From Larkinella knui (lineage in GTDB: Bacteria > Bacteroidota > Bacteroidia > Cytophagales > Spirosomataceae): a stretch of DNA of 64,000 nt. The notes beneath the pieces were generated by a model, which saw nothing but the letters and a program-made list of their open reading frames with translations, had not been told where the DNA came from and searched no databases. The stretch spans positions 124,001 to 188,000 of the forward strand of contig NZ_RQJP01000004.1 in NCBI RefSeq assembly GCF_003858645.1, written 5' to 3'. Each line of letters opens with the position of its first letter. Position 1 is the first letter of the stretch. The position numbers were made by a program, and so were the translations under genes. Shown here in pieces: positions 36,187-44,314 of this stretch.

Positions 36187-36846
36187 CTACAAATCCGCCA
36201 CGACCGTCACACCACCTTTCGTCTTCTCGCCAATCTTGACTTTCACCTCCGCATCCAGCGGCAGGAACAGATCGACGCGGGAACCGAATTTGATGAAACC
36301 CAGCTCGTGGCCCTGCTCAACGGGTTGGCCTTCTTTGGCATACCAGACAATTCGCCGGGCCAGCGCCCCGGCAATCTGGCGAAGGAGAATTTCGGCCCCG
36401 TTTTTAGCCTGAATGACCACCGAAGTCCGCTCGTTTTCCGTACTCGACTTGGGATGCCAGGCCACTAAGTATTTTCCGGGGTAATACTTTACGTATTTGA
36501 CCGTGCCGGTTATGGGATGGAAATTAATGTGGACATTCAACGGCGACATAAAAATGGACACCTGCCGACGCGCTTCTTTGAAATATTCCGGCTCATTCAC
36601 TTCTTCGATAACCACCACCGTGCCGTCGCAGGGGGAAATAACATGCTTATCATTCAGTGGGGTGGTTCGGCGGGGTTTCCGAAAAAATTGCAGGACCAGA
36701 AAAAACAAAACCACACTAACAATCAGAATGAGCGTGCTGGCGGTTTGATTGCCGGTGAATAAATAGAAGACGGATAAAACATTGACTGCTAACAGAATAA
36801 AGGCTGTCCAGAACAAAATTTGATATCCTTCCTTGTGGATAGTCAT
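36187..36846 (-). CDS. psd: Phosphatidylserine decarboxylase
   Basis: A 219-residue short-type (archaeal/Bacteroidota class) enzyme making phosphatidylethanolamine. Seen: two N-terminal membrane helices (about 10-30 and 37-55), VISPCDGTVVVIEEV, FMSPLNVHINFHP with the catalytic His, and GFIKFGSRVDLFLP, where self-cleavage between Gly188 and Ser189 forms the pyruvoyl cofactor. The ATG at 36846 is chosen because 30 residues of a longer form do not match the family. Confidence 0.93.
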   Translation of the reverse strand: MTIHKEGYQILFWTAFILLAVNVLSVFYLFTGNQTASTLILIVSVVLFFLVLQFFRKPRRTTPLNDKHVISPCDGTVVVIEEVNEPEYFKEARRQVSIFMSPLNVHINFHPITGTVKYVKYYPGKYLVAWHPKSSTENERTSVVIQAKNGAEILLRQIAGALARRIVWYAKEGQPVEQGHELGFIKFGSRVDLFLPLDAEVKVKIGEKTKGGVTVVADL

Positions 36847-37026
36847 ACGATTGGAAAATGAATTGCGTCTTGCAAATTGGGCTAGAGCGGTGAAGGTACG
36901 AAACAAACTACATTGGCTCCAATTTGTTAGCGACATTCAATTCGGATAGGCACACGGATTTCAGACTACCACCGATGGCGATTTGAGCCGGTTATCGAGG
37001 GTAATCTGAAATCCAAAACCGGTCGA

Positions 37027-38301
37027 TCAGTAACCGCCCCGGTATTTATACGTGCTGGCTACTTTGTCAATTGCAACGATGTAAGCGGCCAGCCGCATCG
37101 AAACTTTATACTTCTGGGAGGTTTCAAACACGCGGTCGAAGGCGTCTTTCATGTTGCGGTCGGCCCGGCGGTTGATCCGGTCGAGCGTCCACTTGTAGCC
37201 AATGCGGTTTTGTACCCACTCAAAATACGAAACCGTTACGCCCCCGGCATTAGCCAGAATATCCGGCACAACCATGATTCCTTTTTCGTTGATGATGTCG
37301 TCGGCACTCGCTGAAGTGGGGCCGTTGGCACCTTCCACGATCATTTTCGCCTGAATGGAATCCGCATTTTCCGCCGTAATGACATCTTCCTTAGCCGCCG
37401 GCACCAGCACATCGACTGGTAACGCCAGCAATTCTTCGTTCGTAATGCGCTCGGCACCGTTAAAGCCTTCGAGTGTGCCTTTGTTGGCGTTGCGGTAGGC
37501 GAGAGCCGCGCTAATGTCGATTCCGCGGTTGTTGTAATAACCGCCGGTCACATCGCTGATGGCCATTACGGTCACCCCGCGTTCGTGCAGCAGCTCGGCG
37601 GCAAACGAACCGACGTTACCAAAACCCTGAATGGCCGCCGAAGAACGATACGGATTCATGCGAAGTTTGTCCATGGCCGACAAAGCCGCCACCGTCACTC
37701 CGCGCCCGGTTGCTTCAGTACGGCCCAGCGAACCACCCAGCACGAGCGGTTTTCCGGTCACGACGCCATTGATGGTCATGCCCCGCGATTTGGAATATTC
37801 ATCCATCAGCCAGGCCATTTCGCGCGGACCGGTGCCCATGTCGGGGGCCGGAATGTCGCGGTCGGGTCCAAAAACGTCGAGCATGGCCACGGTATACGCC
37901 CGGATCAATCGCTCAATTTCGCCGGCCGACATCTCACGCGGGTTGCAGGCAATACCGCCTTTGGCCCCGCCGTAGGGAATGTCTACTACGGCACATTTCC
38001 AGGTCATCCAGGCGGCCAGGGCCCGCACTTCGTCGAGCGTGACGGCCGGATCGAGCCGAATGCCGCCTTTGGACGGGCCCAGAATCGTGGAGTGAATAAC
38101 GCGGTGACCTTCAAAAACCTTGATCGATCCATTGTCCATCGTAATGGGCAGACCCACCATGACCTGCCGCGCCGGAACCTTCAGAATGTAGTACATTTCT
38201 TCCGTAATGCCCAGCATTCGGGCTGCGGCATCGAACCGCGACATCATGGACTCGAGCGGATTCTCTTTATCTTTTATGGGAGCTGGTTCTATATAAGCCA
38301 T
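37027..38301 (-). CDS. Glu/Leu/Phe/Val dehydrogenase (glutamate dehydrogenase type)
   Basis: A 424-residue amino-acid dehydrogenase. Seen: GPSKGGIRLDP, the catalytic Lys114 in DIPYGGAKGGI, GPDRDIPAPDMGT, and the nucleotide site IQGFGNVGSFAAELL. The length and the GPDRDIPAPD motif favour glutamate dehydrogenase making or using 2-oxoglutarate, rather than the shorter leucine dehydrogenase. Cofactor preference cannot be read safely. Monocistronic; divergent from the DksA-like gene across 335 bases. Confidence 0.94.
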   Translation of the reverse strand: MAYIEPAPIKDKENPLESMMSRFDAAARMLGITEEMYYILKVPARQVMVGLPITMDNGSIKVFEGHRVIHSTILGPSKGGIRLDPAVTLDEVRALAAWMTWKCAVVDIPYGGAKGGIACNPREMSAGEIERLIRAYTVAMLDVFGPDRDIPAPDMGTGPREMAWLMDEYSKSRGMTINGVVTGKPLVLGGSLGRTEATGRGVTVAALSAMDKLRMNPYRSSAAIQGFGNVGSFAAELLHERGVTVMAISDVTGGYYNNRGIDISAALAYRNANKGTLEGFNGAERITNEELLALPVDVLVPAAKEDVITAENADSIQAKMIVEGANGPTSASADDIINEKGIMVVPDILANAGGVTVSYFEWVQNRIGYKWTLDRINRRADRNMKDAFDRVFETSQKYKVSMRLAAYIVAIDKVASTYKYRGGY

Positions 38302-38637
38302 AATACTATTTATTTAGTTGGCAAATCTGTCATGGAGCCACAGCAAACTTACCAAAAAAGATAACGATGTCACTTAAGAACTATTTTTTCGTGAATTAGT
38401 ATAATTCCGGGTTCCGAAAGCATGTATTACCGGACCTATTTTATACCAAACATCGTCATAAACAAGCCGTTAACCAGCCAAATATTGATTGGTGTTTCCG
38501 GGTATTTACCAATGACTATTTTTTGAACTTTTTTTTTAACGGTAACTCCTATTGATTGAAAAATAATCAAGAGAGTTGTAATTTTGTTGTTTCATCGACG
38601 GAAGACATTTTACCCACTTAACTAGCTGATCAGTGCT
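38302..38637. other. Divergent intergenic region
   Basis: About 335 AT-rich bases between the glutamate dehydrogenase (minus) and DksA-like (plus) genes, with no ORF I can support. It contains the promoter-like pair listed below and a minus-strand TAAGTTTG box (38344-38351) without a good -33 partner. Confidence 0.6.
38556..38586 (+). promoter_or_regulatory. Likely promoter of the DksA-like gene
   Basis: TTG (38556-38558), a 20-base gap, then TAATTTTG (38579-38586), an exact TAnnTTTG match to the Bacteroidota -7 element. It lies about 50 bases before the ATG. Confidence 0.5.
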
Positions 38638-39021
38638 ATGGTTCAGGAAGAAAAGAAAAGGTACTCGGAAGAGGAGCTAAAAGAGTTCGAGGTGCTGATT
38701 AGCCAGAAGTTAGAAGCATCCCGCAACGAGCTGAATTACATCAAGGAAACGCTTAGCAAGCGTAACGACAGTGGTACCGATAATACGTCGGGGACGTCCA
38801 AATTACTGGAAGACGGTGCCGACACCAGTGAGCGCGAAAACTTCAGCCAACTGGCGGCCCGCCAGCAAAAGTTTATTCAGCAGTTGGAAGCGGCTTTGGT
38901 TCGTATCAAAAACGGAACCTACGGCATTTGTATCGATACGGGTCGGCTGATTCCAAAAGAACGGCTGCGCGCCGTTCCACACACCCAGCAGACGATTGAA
39001 GCAAAACTGAAACGGTCGTAA
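38638..39021 (+). CDS. DksA/TraR-like regulator without a zinc-finger cysteine set
   Basis: A 127-residue coiled-coil protein of the DksA family, which binds RNA polymerase through its secondary channel. Seen: two long helices (EEELKEFEVLISQKLEASR, then QKFIQQLEAALVRIKNG) and the C-terminal globule YGICIDTGRLIPKERLRAVP. Only one of the four zinc-binding Cys of classic DksA is present (in GICIDTG), so the fold must hold without zinc. This form is known in Bacteroidota. A strong terminator follows. Confidence 0.9.
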   Translation: MVQEEKKRYSEEELKEFEVLISQKLEASRNELNYIKETLSKRNDSGTDNTSGTSKLLEDGADTSERENFSQLAARQQKFIQQLEAALVRIKNGTYGICIDTGRLIPKERLRAVPHTQQTIEAKLKRS

Positions 39022-39056
39022 TTCGGCGCCGTTTTAAAAATAAGCCCTGTAAATCA

Positions 39057-39087
39057 CCCGCTTCGCAACCGAAGCGGGATTTTTTTT
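39057..39087 (+). terminator. Rho-independent terminator
   Basis: A nine-base perfect stem CCCGCTTCG / CGAAGCGGG with a CAAC loop, followed by eight T. It ends the DksA-like transcript. Confidence 0.92.
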
Positions 39088-39226
39088 ATACATCCAGGAT
39101 GACTATTTTCTATCTTTTCGTCCAATAAAAAGAAGGAAATGGAAAAACGGTTTGTTTAGAAAACTTTTTCCAAACAAAATAAGCCATATTTGGTACTACT
39201 ACAGCAGCCATTAATGACAAACCGCT

Positions 39227-39652
39227 ATGTTAGAGAAAATAGAAGAGATCAGGGAAAGTATCTTCAAGTACCTGGAAGCGCGGATTGAATTATTCAAACT
39301 GGAGACGCGCAATCAGGTTGAAAACATTGCCCTGAATGCCGTGCATGGTATTGTGCTTGGGTTTTTGATCACCATCACAACCATATTTTTATTCTCGTTA
39401 TTAGCCGCTTACCTGAATGAAGTGCTGGACAGCCGCTATTTAGGATTTCTGATTGTTGCCGGTTTTTTTCTTCTTTTGACGCTCATCTGGGCCTTTGCCA
39501 AGGGACCCGTGGAAGGCATGCTGCGGAAGATGACCTACAATATGCTTAAAAGTGCGCAGGAGAAAAAAGCGGAAGAACGGGCTGAAACCATCCAGGATTT
39601 GATGACCCAAACGCGGGAATCGCTCAATGAGAGCAGGCCAATTAAGGAATAA
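39227..39652 (+). CDS. Phage-holin-family membrane protein (holin-X/YqjD-like)
   Basis: A 141-residue protein with an amphipathic N-terminal helix (IRESIFKYLEARIELFKLE), two membrane helices (about 45-68 and 75-95) and a charged C-terminal helix. This matches the putative holin superfamily III / Actinobacterial holin-X proteins that are ordinary chromosomal genes in Bacteroidota. No phage gene is near. Likely an envelope-stress or ribosome/membrane-associated protein; function unproven. Confidence 0.82.
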   Translation: MLEKIEEIRESIFKYLEARIELFKLETRNQVENIALNAVHGIVLGFLITITTIFLFSLLAAYLNEVLDSRYLGFLIVAGFFLLLTLIWAFAKGPVEGMLRKMTYNMLKSAQEKKAEERAETIQDLMTQTRESLNESRPIKE

Positions 39653-39739
39653 AACCGCTAATTAACCGCGAATAATAACTAAGTAGTCAGCTTTATCATA
39701 AGTCAATCCATTTTTTTACTAATTTTAGAACGCTCAATT

Positions 39740-40198
39740 ATGGATCCAAATGTGCCCTTTTCAGATACATCGGCCCGACGGGCCGAGTTGATGGAAGCCA
39801 CCGAGCAGTATAAAAGTTCGATTGAAACCAACGTCAAGGCACTAAAAGATGATGCCACAGAAGTGGGAAAAACCGTGGCGTTGGTGGCTGGAGTCTGTTT
39901 AGCCGTCTATGTAGTGGCCAGTATCGTCTTGCCGAAGTCGCATAAAAACGACGTCGATTATGACGATGACGACTACGAAGCGGCCGACGATTACTCAGGA
40001 GGCAGTACACGCGCTCACGTACGACGGGCTGCGAAAGCCGCTGAGGAAGCTCCTGCAAAATCGGCCATTGGTGGTGCTATCACCGGGATCGTGACGTCAA
40101 TTTTGACCAATCTGGCCCGTCAGCAGGTAACGGAGTTTATTTCGCGTTTACGTCAGAATAATGCAACCACACAACCAGAACCAGGCCAATACCCGTAA
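39740..40198 (+). CDS. YtxH-like membrane-anchored protein
   Basis: A 152-residue protein: helical N-terminus (TEQYKSSIETNVKALKDDA), one membrane helix (about 48-64, VALVAGVCLAVYVVASIV), an Asp/Tyr-rich linker (DVDYDDDDYEAADDY), a second hydrophobic Gly/Ala stretch (AIGGAITGIVTSILTNLA) and an amphipathic end. It resembles YtxH-like and glycine-zipper proteins but no family is certain. It follows the holin-like gene by 87 bases and its end overlaps the GGGP synthase start by 38 bases. Confidence 0.7.
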   Translation: MDPNVPFSDTSARRAELMEATEQYKSSIETNVKALKDDATEVGKTVALVAGVCLAVYVVASIVLPKSHKNDVDYDDDDYEAADDYSGGSTRAHVRRAAKAAEEAPAKSAIGGAITGIVTSILTNLARQQVTEFISRLRQNNATTQPEPGQYP

Positions 40199-40949
40199 CC
40201 TGCTACTCAATACCCTGTATAGCCGCAAGGAAACAGGGCAAAAATCATTTGCCGTCTTGCTCGACCCCGATAAGATCGAGCAAGATTCGTTTAAAGACCT
40301 GCTGATTCGGAGTGTTGAAAACCGGGTTGACTTCTTTTTTGTGGGAGGTAGCCTGATTACCAACTTCATTCTGCGGGAAGTGATTGAAACCATTCGGACG
40401 TATACGCCTATTCCGGCGATCCTGTTTCCCGGCAATAGTCTTCATATCGAGCCCAGTGCCGATGCCATTCTGCTACTTTCCCTCATTTCGGGTCGCAATC
40501 CTGAGTTTTTGATCGGGCAGCACGTCATTGCCGCTCCTTTACTCAAGAAAAGTGGTTTGGAAATCCTGCCAACGGGTTACATGCTCGTTGATAGTGGTGT
40601 ACAAACAACGGTTTCCTACATCAGCAATACAACGCCTTTGCCCCACGATAAACCGGGTGTGGCGGCCTGTACCGCCATGGCGGGCGAAATGCTCGGACTG
40701 AAATTGATTTACATGGACGCGGGCAGCGGGGCCCGGCGGCCGGTTTCGCCGGAAATGATTGCGGCTGTGCGTAGTTGTGTCGATACGCCCATTGTAGTTG
40801 GCGGAGGCATCAACTCGGTTGAAAGGGCGGTGGCCGCTCTGCAAGCCGGTGCCGATGTGATCGTGGTCGGGAACGGTATCGAGAAAAACCCGGAACTCCT
40901 GCCCGAAATTGCAGCCGCTGTTCAGGAAGTAAACCGGCAACTGGCCTGA
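40161..40949 (+). CDS. Geranylgeranylglyceryl phosphate synthase family protein
   Basis: A 262-residue TIM-barrel prenyltransferase of the GGGPS/PcrB family, which joins a prenyl diphosphate to glycerol-1-phosphate to make an ether lipid precursor. Seen: FAVLLDPDKIEQDSF, FFFVGGSLITNF, ILFPGNSLHIEPSADAILL, LIYMDAGSGARRPV and the phosphate-binding IVVGGGINSVERA and DVIVVGNGIEKN. Bacteroidota carry this enzyme as group II GGGPS. The ATG overlaps the YtxH-like gene by 38 bases, unusually deep; a later start would cut the N-terminal helix. A long terminator hairpin follows. Confidence 0.92.
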   Translation: MQPHNQNQANTRNLLLNTLYSRKETGQKSFAVLLDPDKIEQDSFKDLLIRSVENRVDFFFVGGSLITNFILREVIETIRTYTPIPAILFPGNSLHIEPSADAILLLSLISGRNPEFLIGQHVIAAPLLKKSGLEILPTGYMLVDSGVQTTVSYISNTTPLPHDKPGVAACTAMAGEMLGLKLIYMDAGSGARRPVSPEMIAAVRSCVDTPIVVGGGINSVERAVAALQAGADVIVVGNGIEKNPELLPEIAAAVQEVNRQLA

Positions 40950-40961
40950 CAAGGAATAAAA

Positions 40962-41014
40962 AAGGGGCGTAAAAGCCGCCGGGAATTTACACTCCGGCGG
41001 CTTTTACGCCCCTT
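40962..41014. terminator. Long bidirectional terminator hairpin
   Basis: A perfect 21-base stem, AAGGGGCGTAAAAGCCGCCGG / CCGGCGGCTTTTACGCCCCTT, with an 11-base loop, between the GGGP synthase and the convergent AraC gene. It lacks a long T-run but its stem is exceptionally stable. Confidence 0.82.
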
Positions 41015-41034
41015 AAATACTTTTCGCTGGTTCG

Positions 41035-41961
41035 TTAAACGTTCATCAGCGACTCCCGACGGCGCATTTTGCCGGCCGGAATTCCAAACATCATCTTGAA
41101 CCGGCGGCAGAAATAGGCGGTATCTTTGTAACCGACTTCGGCACCAATGGCCCGGATGCTTTTCTTTGACGTCCGGAGCAGACCAACGGCGGCTTCCATC
41201 CGCTGGTATTCGATGTAATCCTGCGGATTGATACCGGTCAGCATTTTAAAATACTGCCCGACGTAATCTTCCGATACGTTGGCGACATTGGCCAGTACCT
41301 TGTTCGACAGATCACCGCCGAGGTTGTCTTTGATATAAGCGAAGATGTCGATCAGACGCGGATCTTTAAAATACGTGCTGTTGGTCACCAGCTGCTCAAC
41401 GAACAGGCGGTTTTTCAGAATATACCGAATGACTTCGATAACAATTTCTTCCGTCTTGATTTTGATGATCCGACCTTTCCCCGCCGTGTCCAGCATTTCT
41501 TCGGCCAGAATCTGGTTGATGGTCTGAACCAGCGAATCTTCCCGTTTGATGATGAACGGCGGAACATCCAGCGAGTTGAAGAAGTTGACCGAATCGAACA
41601 CCTTGGCTTCGAACGACACGTAGCCGAACGAGTTTGGCATATTGGCGATTTTCTGCGGATCGCGGTTAGCTTCAAAATACAGCTCCCGATGAATCATAAA
41701 TTCTTCATTCGAGACGGTTTTGGGTTGCGAAGCGTCGCCGTAGGTGACGGTGATGTGTTTGCCGCCCGGAATAAACAGCATGTCGCCGGTTTCCACCTTT
41801 ACTTTTTCTTCGCCGAACGATACTTCGCCGTTGTACAGAACGGTCAATGTATTTTCAACATCGTAATAGTTTTTGATGGTGATGGGCTGTAAAATGCGGA
41901 TGTTTCGGGCCTTGATGAACTTCACACCCAGCGATTCGATAATCTTATTATAGTCTTCCAT
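41035..41961 (-). CDS. AraC-family transcriptional regulator
   Basis: A 308-residue regulator with an N-terminal cupin-like domain (VLYNGEVSFGEEKVKVETGDMLFIPGG) and a C-terminal AraC DNA-binding domain with two helix-turn-helix units (LANVANVSEDYVGQYFKMLTG and IRAIGAEVGYKDTAYFCRRF, then KMMFGIPAGKMRR). It stands alone upstream of nothing on its own strand; upstream lies the terminator of the acyl-CoA operon. Confidence 0.93.
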   Translation of the reverse strand: MEDYNKIIESLGVKFIKARNIRILQPITIKNYYDVENTLTVLYNGEVSFGEEKVKVETGDMLFIPGGKHITVTYGDASQPKTVSNEEFMIHRELYFEANRDPQKIANMPNSFGYVSFEAKVFDSVNFFNSLDVPPFIIKREDSLVQTINQILAEEMLDTAGKGRIIKIKTEEIVIEVIRYILKNRLFVEQLVTNSTYFKDPRLIDIFAYIKDNLGGDLSNKVLANVANVSEDYVGQYFKMLTGINPQDYIEYQRMEAAVGLLRTSKKSIRAIGAEVGYKDTAYFCRRFKMMFGIPAGKMRRRESLMNV

Positions 41962-42006
41962 ATGGGGAAAGTGATGTATCTACATGAGAATAATTGCAAA
42001 GTTGCA

Positions 42007-42038
42007 CAAAACTAATAAATTGTACAAATCTAATACAA
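42007..42038 (-). promoter_or_regulatory. Possible promoter of the AraC-family gene
   Basis: On the minus strand a TAGTTTTG box (42014-42007) matches TAnnTTTG, with TTG (42038-42036) 21 bases upstream. A second box, TAGATTTG, lies at 42032-42025. The spacing is slightly long. Confidence 0.35.
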
Positions 42039-42061
42039 CATTCGTTCTTGCGAAAAGATAA

Positions 42062-42093
42062 AAAAAATAGCGCGATACCAATAAAGTATCGCG
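42062..42093 (-). terminator. Rho-independent terminator of the acyl-CoA operon
   Basis: Read on the minus strand: GCGCGATAC, a seven-base loop, GTATCGCGC, then a short T-rich run. It lies about 40 bases after the acyl-CoA dehydrogenase stop. Confidence 0.82.
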
Positions 42094-42132
42094 CGTGTTT
42101 TTTGAAAAAATTGTGCTAACGGTAAAAAAGTT

Positions 42133-43302
42133 CTATTTAAGCAGCTCCCGGGCGATTACTAGTTTTTGGATTTCGGACGTACCCTCATAAATCTGGGTAA
42201 TCTTGGCATCACGCATTAACCGTTCTACGTGATACTCTTTTACGTAGCCATAGCCGCCGTGAACCTGTACGGCTTCGGTGGTAGCCCACATGGCAACATC
42301 CGACGCATACAACTTGGCCATGGCGGCCGCCTGCACGTAATCTTTGTGTTCATCCTTCAGGCGGGCGGCTTTGTAAACCAGCAGCCGGGCGGCTTCAATT
42401 TTGGTCGCCATTTCGGCCAGTTTAAACTGAATCGCCTGATGATCAAAGATTTTCTTGCCGAACGACTGACGCTCCTGCGCGTACTTCAGCGCCAGTTCGT
42501 AAGCCCCCGACGCAATTCCCAAAGCCTGGGCCGCAATCCCGATCCGGCCACCGTTCAGGGTTGACATGGCAAATTTAAAGCCAAAACCATCGTCGCCAAT
42601 CCGGTTTTCCTTCGGAACTTTTACATCCGTAAACATCAGCGAATGCGTATCCGACGCCCGGATGCCCATTTTGTCTTCTTTTTTCCCGACTACAAAACCG
42701 TCCTGGCCTTTTTCAACAATCAGGCAGTTGATGCCCCGGTGTTTTTTGGCAACATCGGTTTGCGCCATGACGAGATACGTACTGGCCGAACCGCCGTTCG
42801 TAATCCAGTTTTTGGTACCGTTCAGGCTGTAATAATCGCCCTGGTCGATGGCCGTGGTGTGTTGGGAAGTTGCATCTGACCCCGCTTCCGGTTCTGAAAG
42901 GCAAAAGGCCCCAATCACTTCGCCCGCAGCCAGTTTGGTCAGGTATTTCTGTTTCTGCTCTTCGTTGCCAAATTGCTCCAGACCCCAGCAGACCAGCGAG
43001 TTATTGACCGACATGACCACGGAACACGACGCATCGACTTTGGAAATTTCTTCCATTGCAATCACGTACGAAACTGTATCCATACCGCCACCGCCGTAGT
43101 CGGGCGACACCATCATCCCCAGAAAGCCCAGTTCGCCCATGCGCCGAACCTGCTCGGCCGGAAATTTGGCGGCATTGTCGCGCTCGATGACGCCGGGCAG
43201 CAGTTCGGTTTGCGCAAAATCCCGCGCAGCTTCCTGCACCGCCTGGTGTTCTTCAGTTAAGTTAAAATTAAGTCCGGATAATTCGAGGGTGGATGTTGCC
43301 AT
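42133..43302 (-). CDS. Acyl-CoA dehydrogenase
   Basis: A 389-residue FAD enzyme oxidising a short- or branched-chain acyl-CoA. Seen: FCLSEPEAGSDATS and NGTKNWITNGGSAS FAD/substrate segments, VQVHGGYGYVKEYHVERLMRDAK, and the catalytic Glu in QIYEGTSEIQ near the C-terminus. Length matches short-chain members (about 380-390). It is the last gene of a five-gene minus-strand run, 35 bases after the oxidoreductase gene. Confidence 0.95.
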   Translation of the reverse strand: MATSTLELSGLNFNLTEEHQAVQEAARDFAQTELLPGVIERDNAAKFPAEQVRRMGELGFLGMMVSPDYGGGGMDTVSYVIAMEEISKVDASCSVVMSVNNSLVCWGLEQFGNEEQKQKYLTKLAAGEVIGAFCLSEPEAGSDATSQHTTAIDQGDYYSLNGTKNWITNGGSASTYLVMAQTDVAKKHRGINCLIVEKGQDGFVVGKKEDKMGIRASDTHSLMFTDVKVPKENRIGDDGFGFKFAMSTLNGGRIGIAAQALGIASGAYELALKYAQERQSFGKKIFDHQAIQFKLAEMATKIEAARLLVYKAARLKDEHKDYVQAAAMAKLYASDVAMWATTEAVQVHGGYGYVKEYHVERLMRDAKITQIYEGTSEIQKLVIARELLK

Positions 43303-43337
43303 GCGTTGTGAAGGGATTTGGGTTTGTAACTAAACAA

Positions 43338-44312
43338 TCAGGGTGTAATGACTAATTTTCCCATCACCTGACGGTTGATCATTTCATTGAGCGCCTGAGA
43401 AACTTTTTCGAGCGGATAGTGCGCCTGAATATGCGGTTTCATCTGCCCTTCTTTATAAAACGTCAGTAACTCCTGAACATTTTTAAAATTATCTTTTGGC
43501 TGCTTTTCGGCAAAAGAACCCCAAAAGACGCCAACGACCGAACAACCTTTCAGCAACGGCAAATTCAGGGGAATGGCCGGTATCTGGCCCGCGGCAAATC
43601 CGACCACCAGATACCGCCCGCGCCAGCTGACGGACCGCAAAGCCGCTTCGGTGAGGCTTCCCCCAACCGGATCGTAAACGACGTCGACGCCCGCGCCACC
43701 GGTTAGTTCCCTGATCCGTTCGCGCAAGTCTTCGCGGCTGTAATTGATGACGTCACGCGCGCCGGTCTGGCGGCAAAGTTCCAGTTTTTCGTCGGTCGAA
43801 GCGGCCGCAATGACGTTCGCGCCCATCATCCGGCCGAGTTCGACAGCGGCCAGCCCAACGCCCCCGGCGGCTCCCAGCACCAGCAGGGTCTCGCCCGGTT
43901 GCAGCTTGGCACGGTCTTTCAGGGCGTGGTACGACGTGCCGTAGGTATACATGAGCGAGGCCGCCGTGACAAAATCCATACCGGGCGGAAGGGGGAACGT
44001 CTTAAAACCGTCGGCCAGCACTTCTTCGGCAAAACCGCCCCAGCCCGTCAGCGCAAAGACGGGATCACCCGGTTTCAAATGCGTAATGCCTTCGCCGACT
44101 TCTGTCACCACACCGGCCACTTCTCCGCCGGGCGAAAACGGAAACGGCGGTTTAAACTGGTATTTGCCCTGAATCATCAGCGTGTCGGGAAAATTGACCC
44201 CGCAGGCTTTGACCTGAATCACCAGTTTTCCCTTCGCGGCTTTGGGCGATTCGGTTTCTTCCACGATCAGGGTTTCGGGCGGGCCATACTGGCGGCAGAG
44301 GACGGCTTTCAT
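43338..44312 (-). CDS. NADPH:quinone oxidoreductase-like medium-chain dehydrogenase/reductase
   Basis: A 324-residue zinc-less MDR protein. Seen: the N-terminal catalytic domain (VKACGVNFPDTLMIQGKYQ, PGGEVAGVVTEVGEG) and the NADPH-binding VLGAAGGVGLAAVELGRMMGANVIA. No structural zinc cysteines. In this operon it may reduce an enoyl-CoA or ketone intermediate. Its start lies 2 bases after the kinase stop. Confidence 0.92.
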   Translation of the reverse strand: MKAVLCRQYGPPETLIVEETESPKAAKGKLVIQVKACGVNFPDTLMIQGKYQFKPPFPFSPGGEVAGVVTEVGEGITHLKPGDPVFALTGWGGFAEEVLADGFKTFPLPPGMDFVTAASLMYTYGTSYHALKDRAKLQPGETLLVLGAAGGVGLAAVELGRMMGANVIAAASTDEKLELCRQTGARDVINYSREDLRERIRELTGGAGVDVVYDPVGGSLTEAALRSVSWRGRYLVVGFAAGQIPAIPLNLPLLKGCSVVGVFWGSFAEKQPKDNFKNVQELLTFYKEGQMKPHIQAHYPLEKVSQALNEMINRQVMGKLVITP

Positions 44313-44314
44313 GG

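Noticed and set aside
39227-39652. The holin-like gene as a sign of a prophage
   Set aside because: No capsid, portal, integrase or lysis genes are near; such holin-like proteins are ordinary in Bacteroidota chromosomes.
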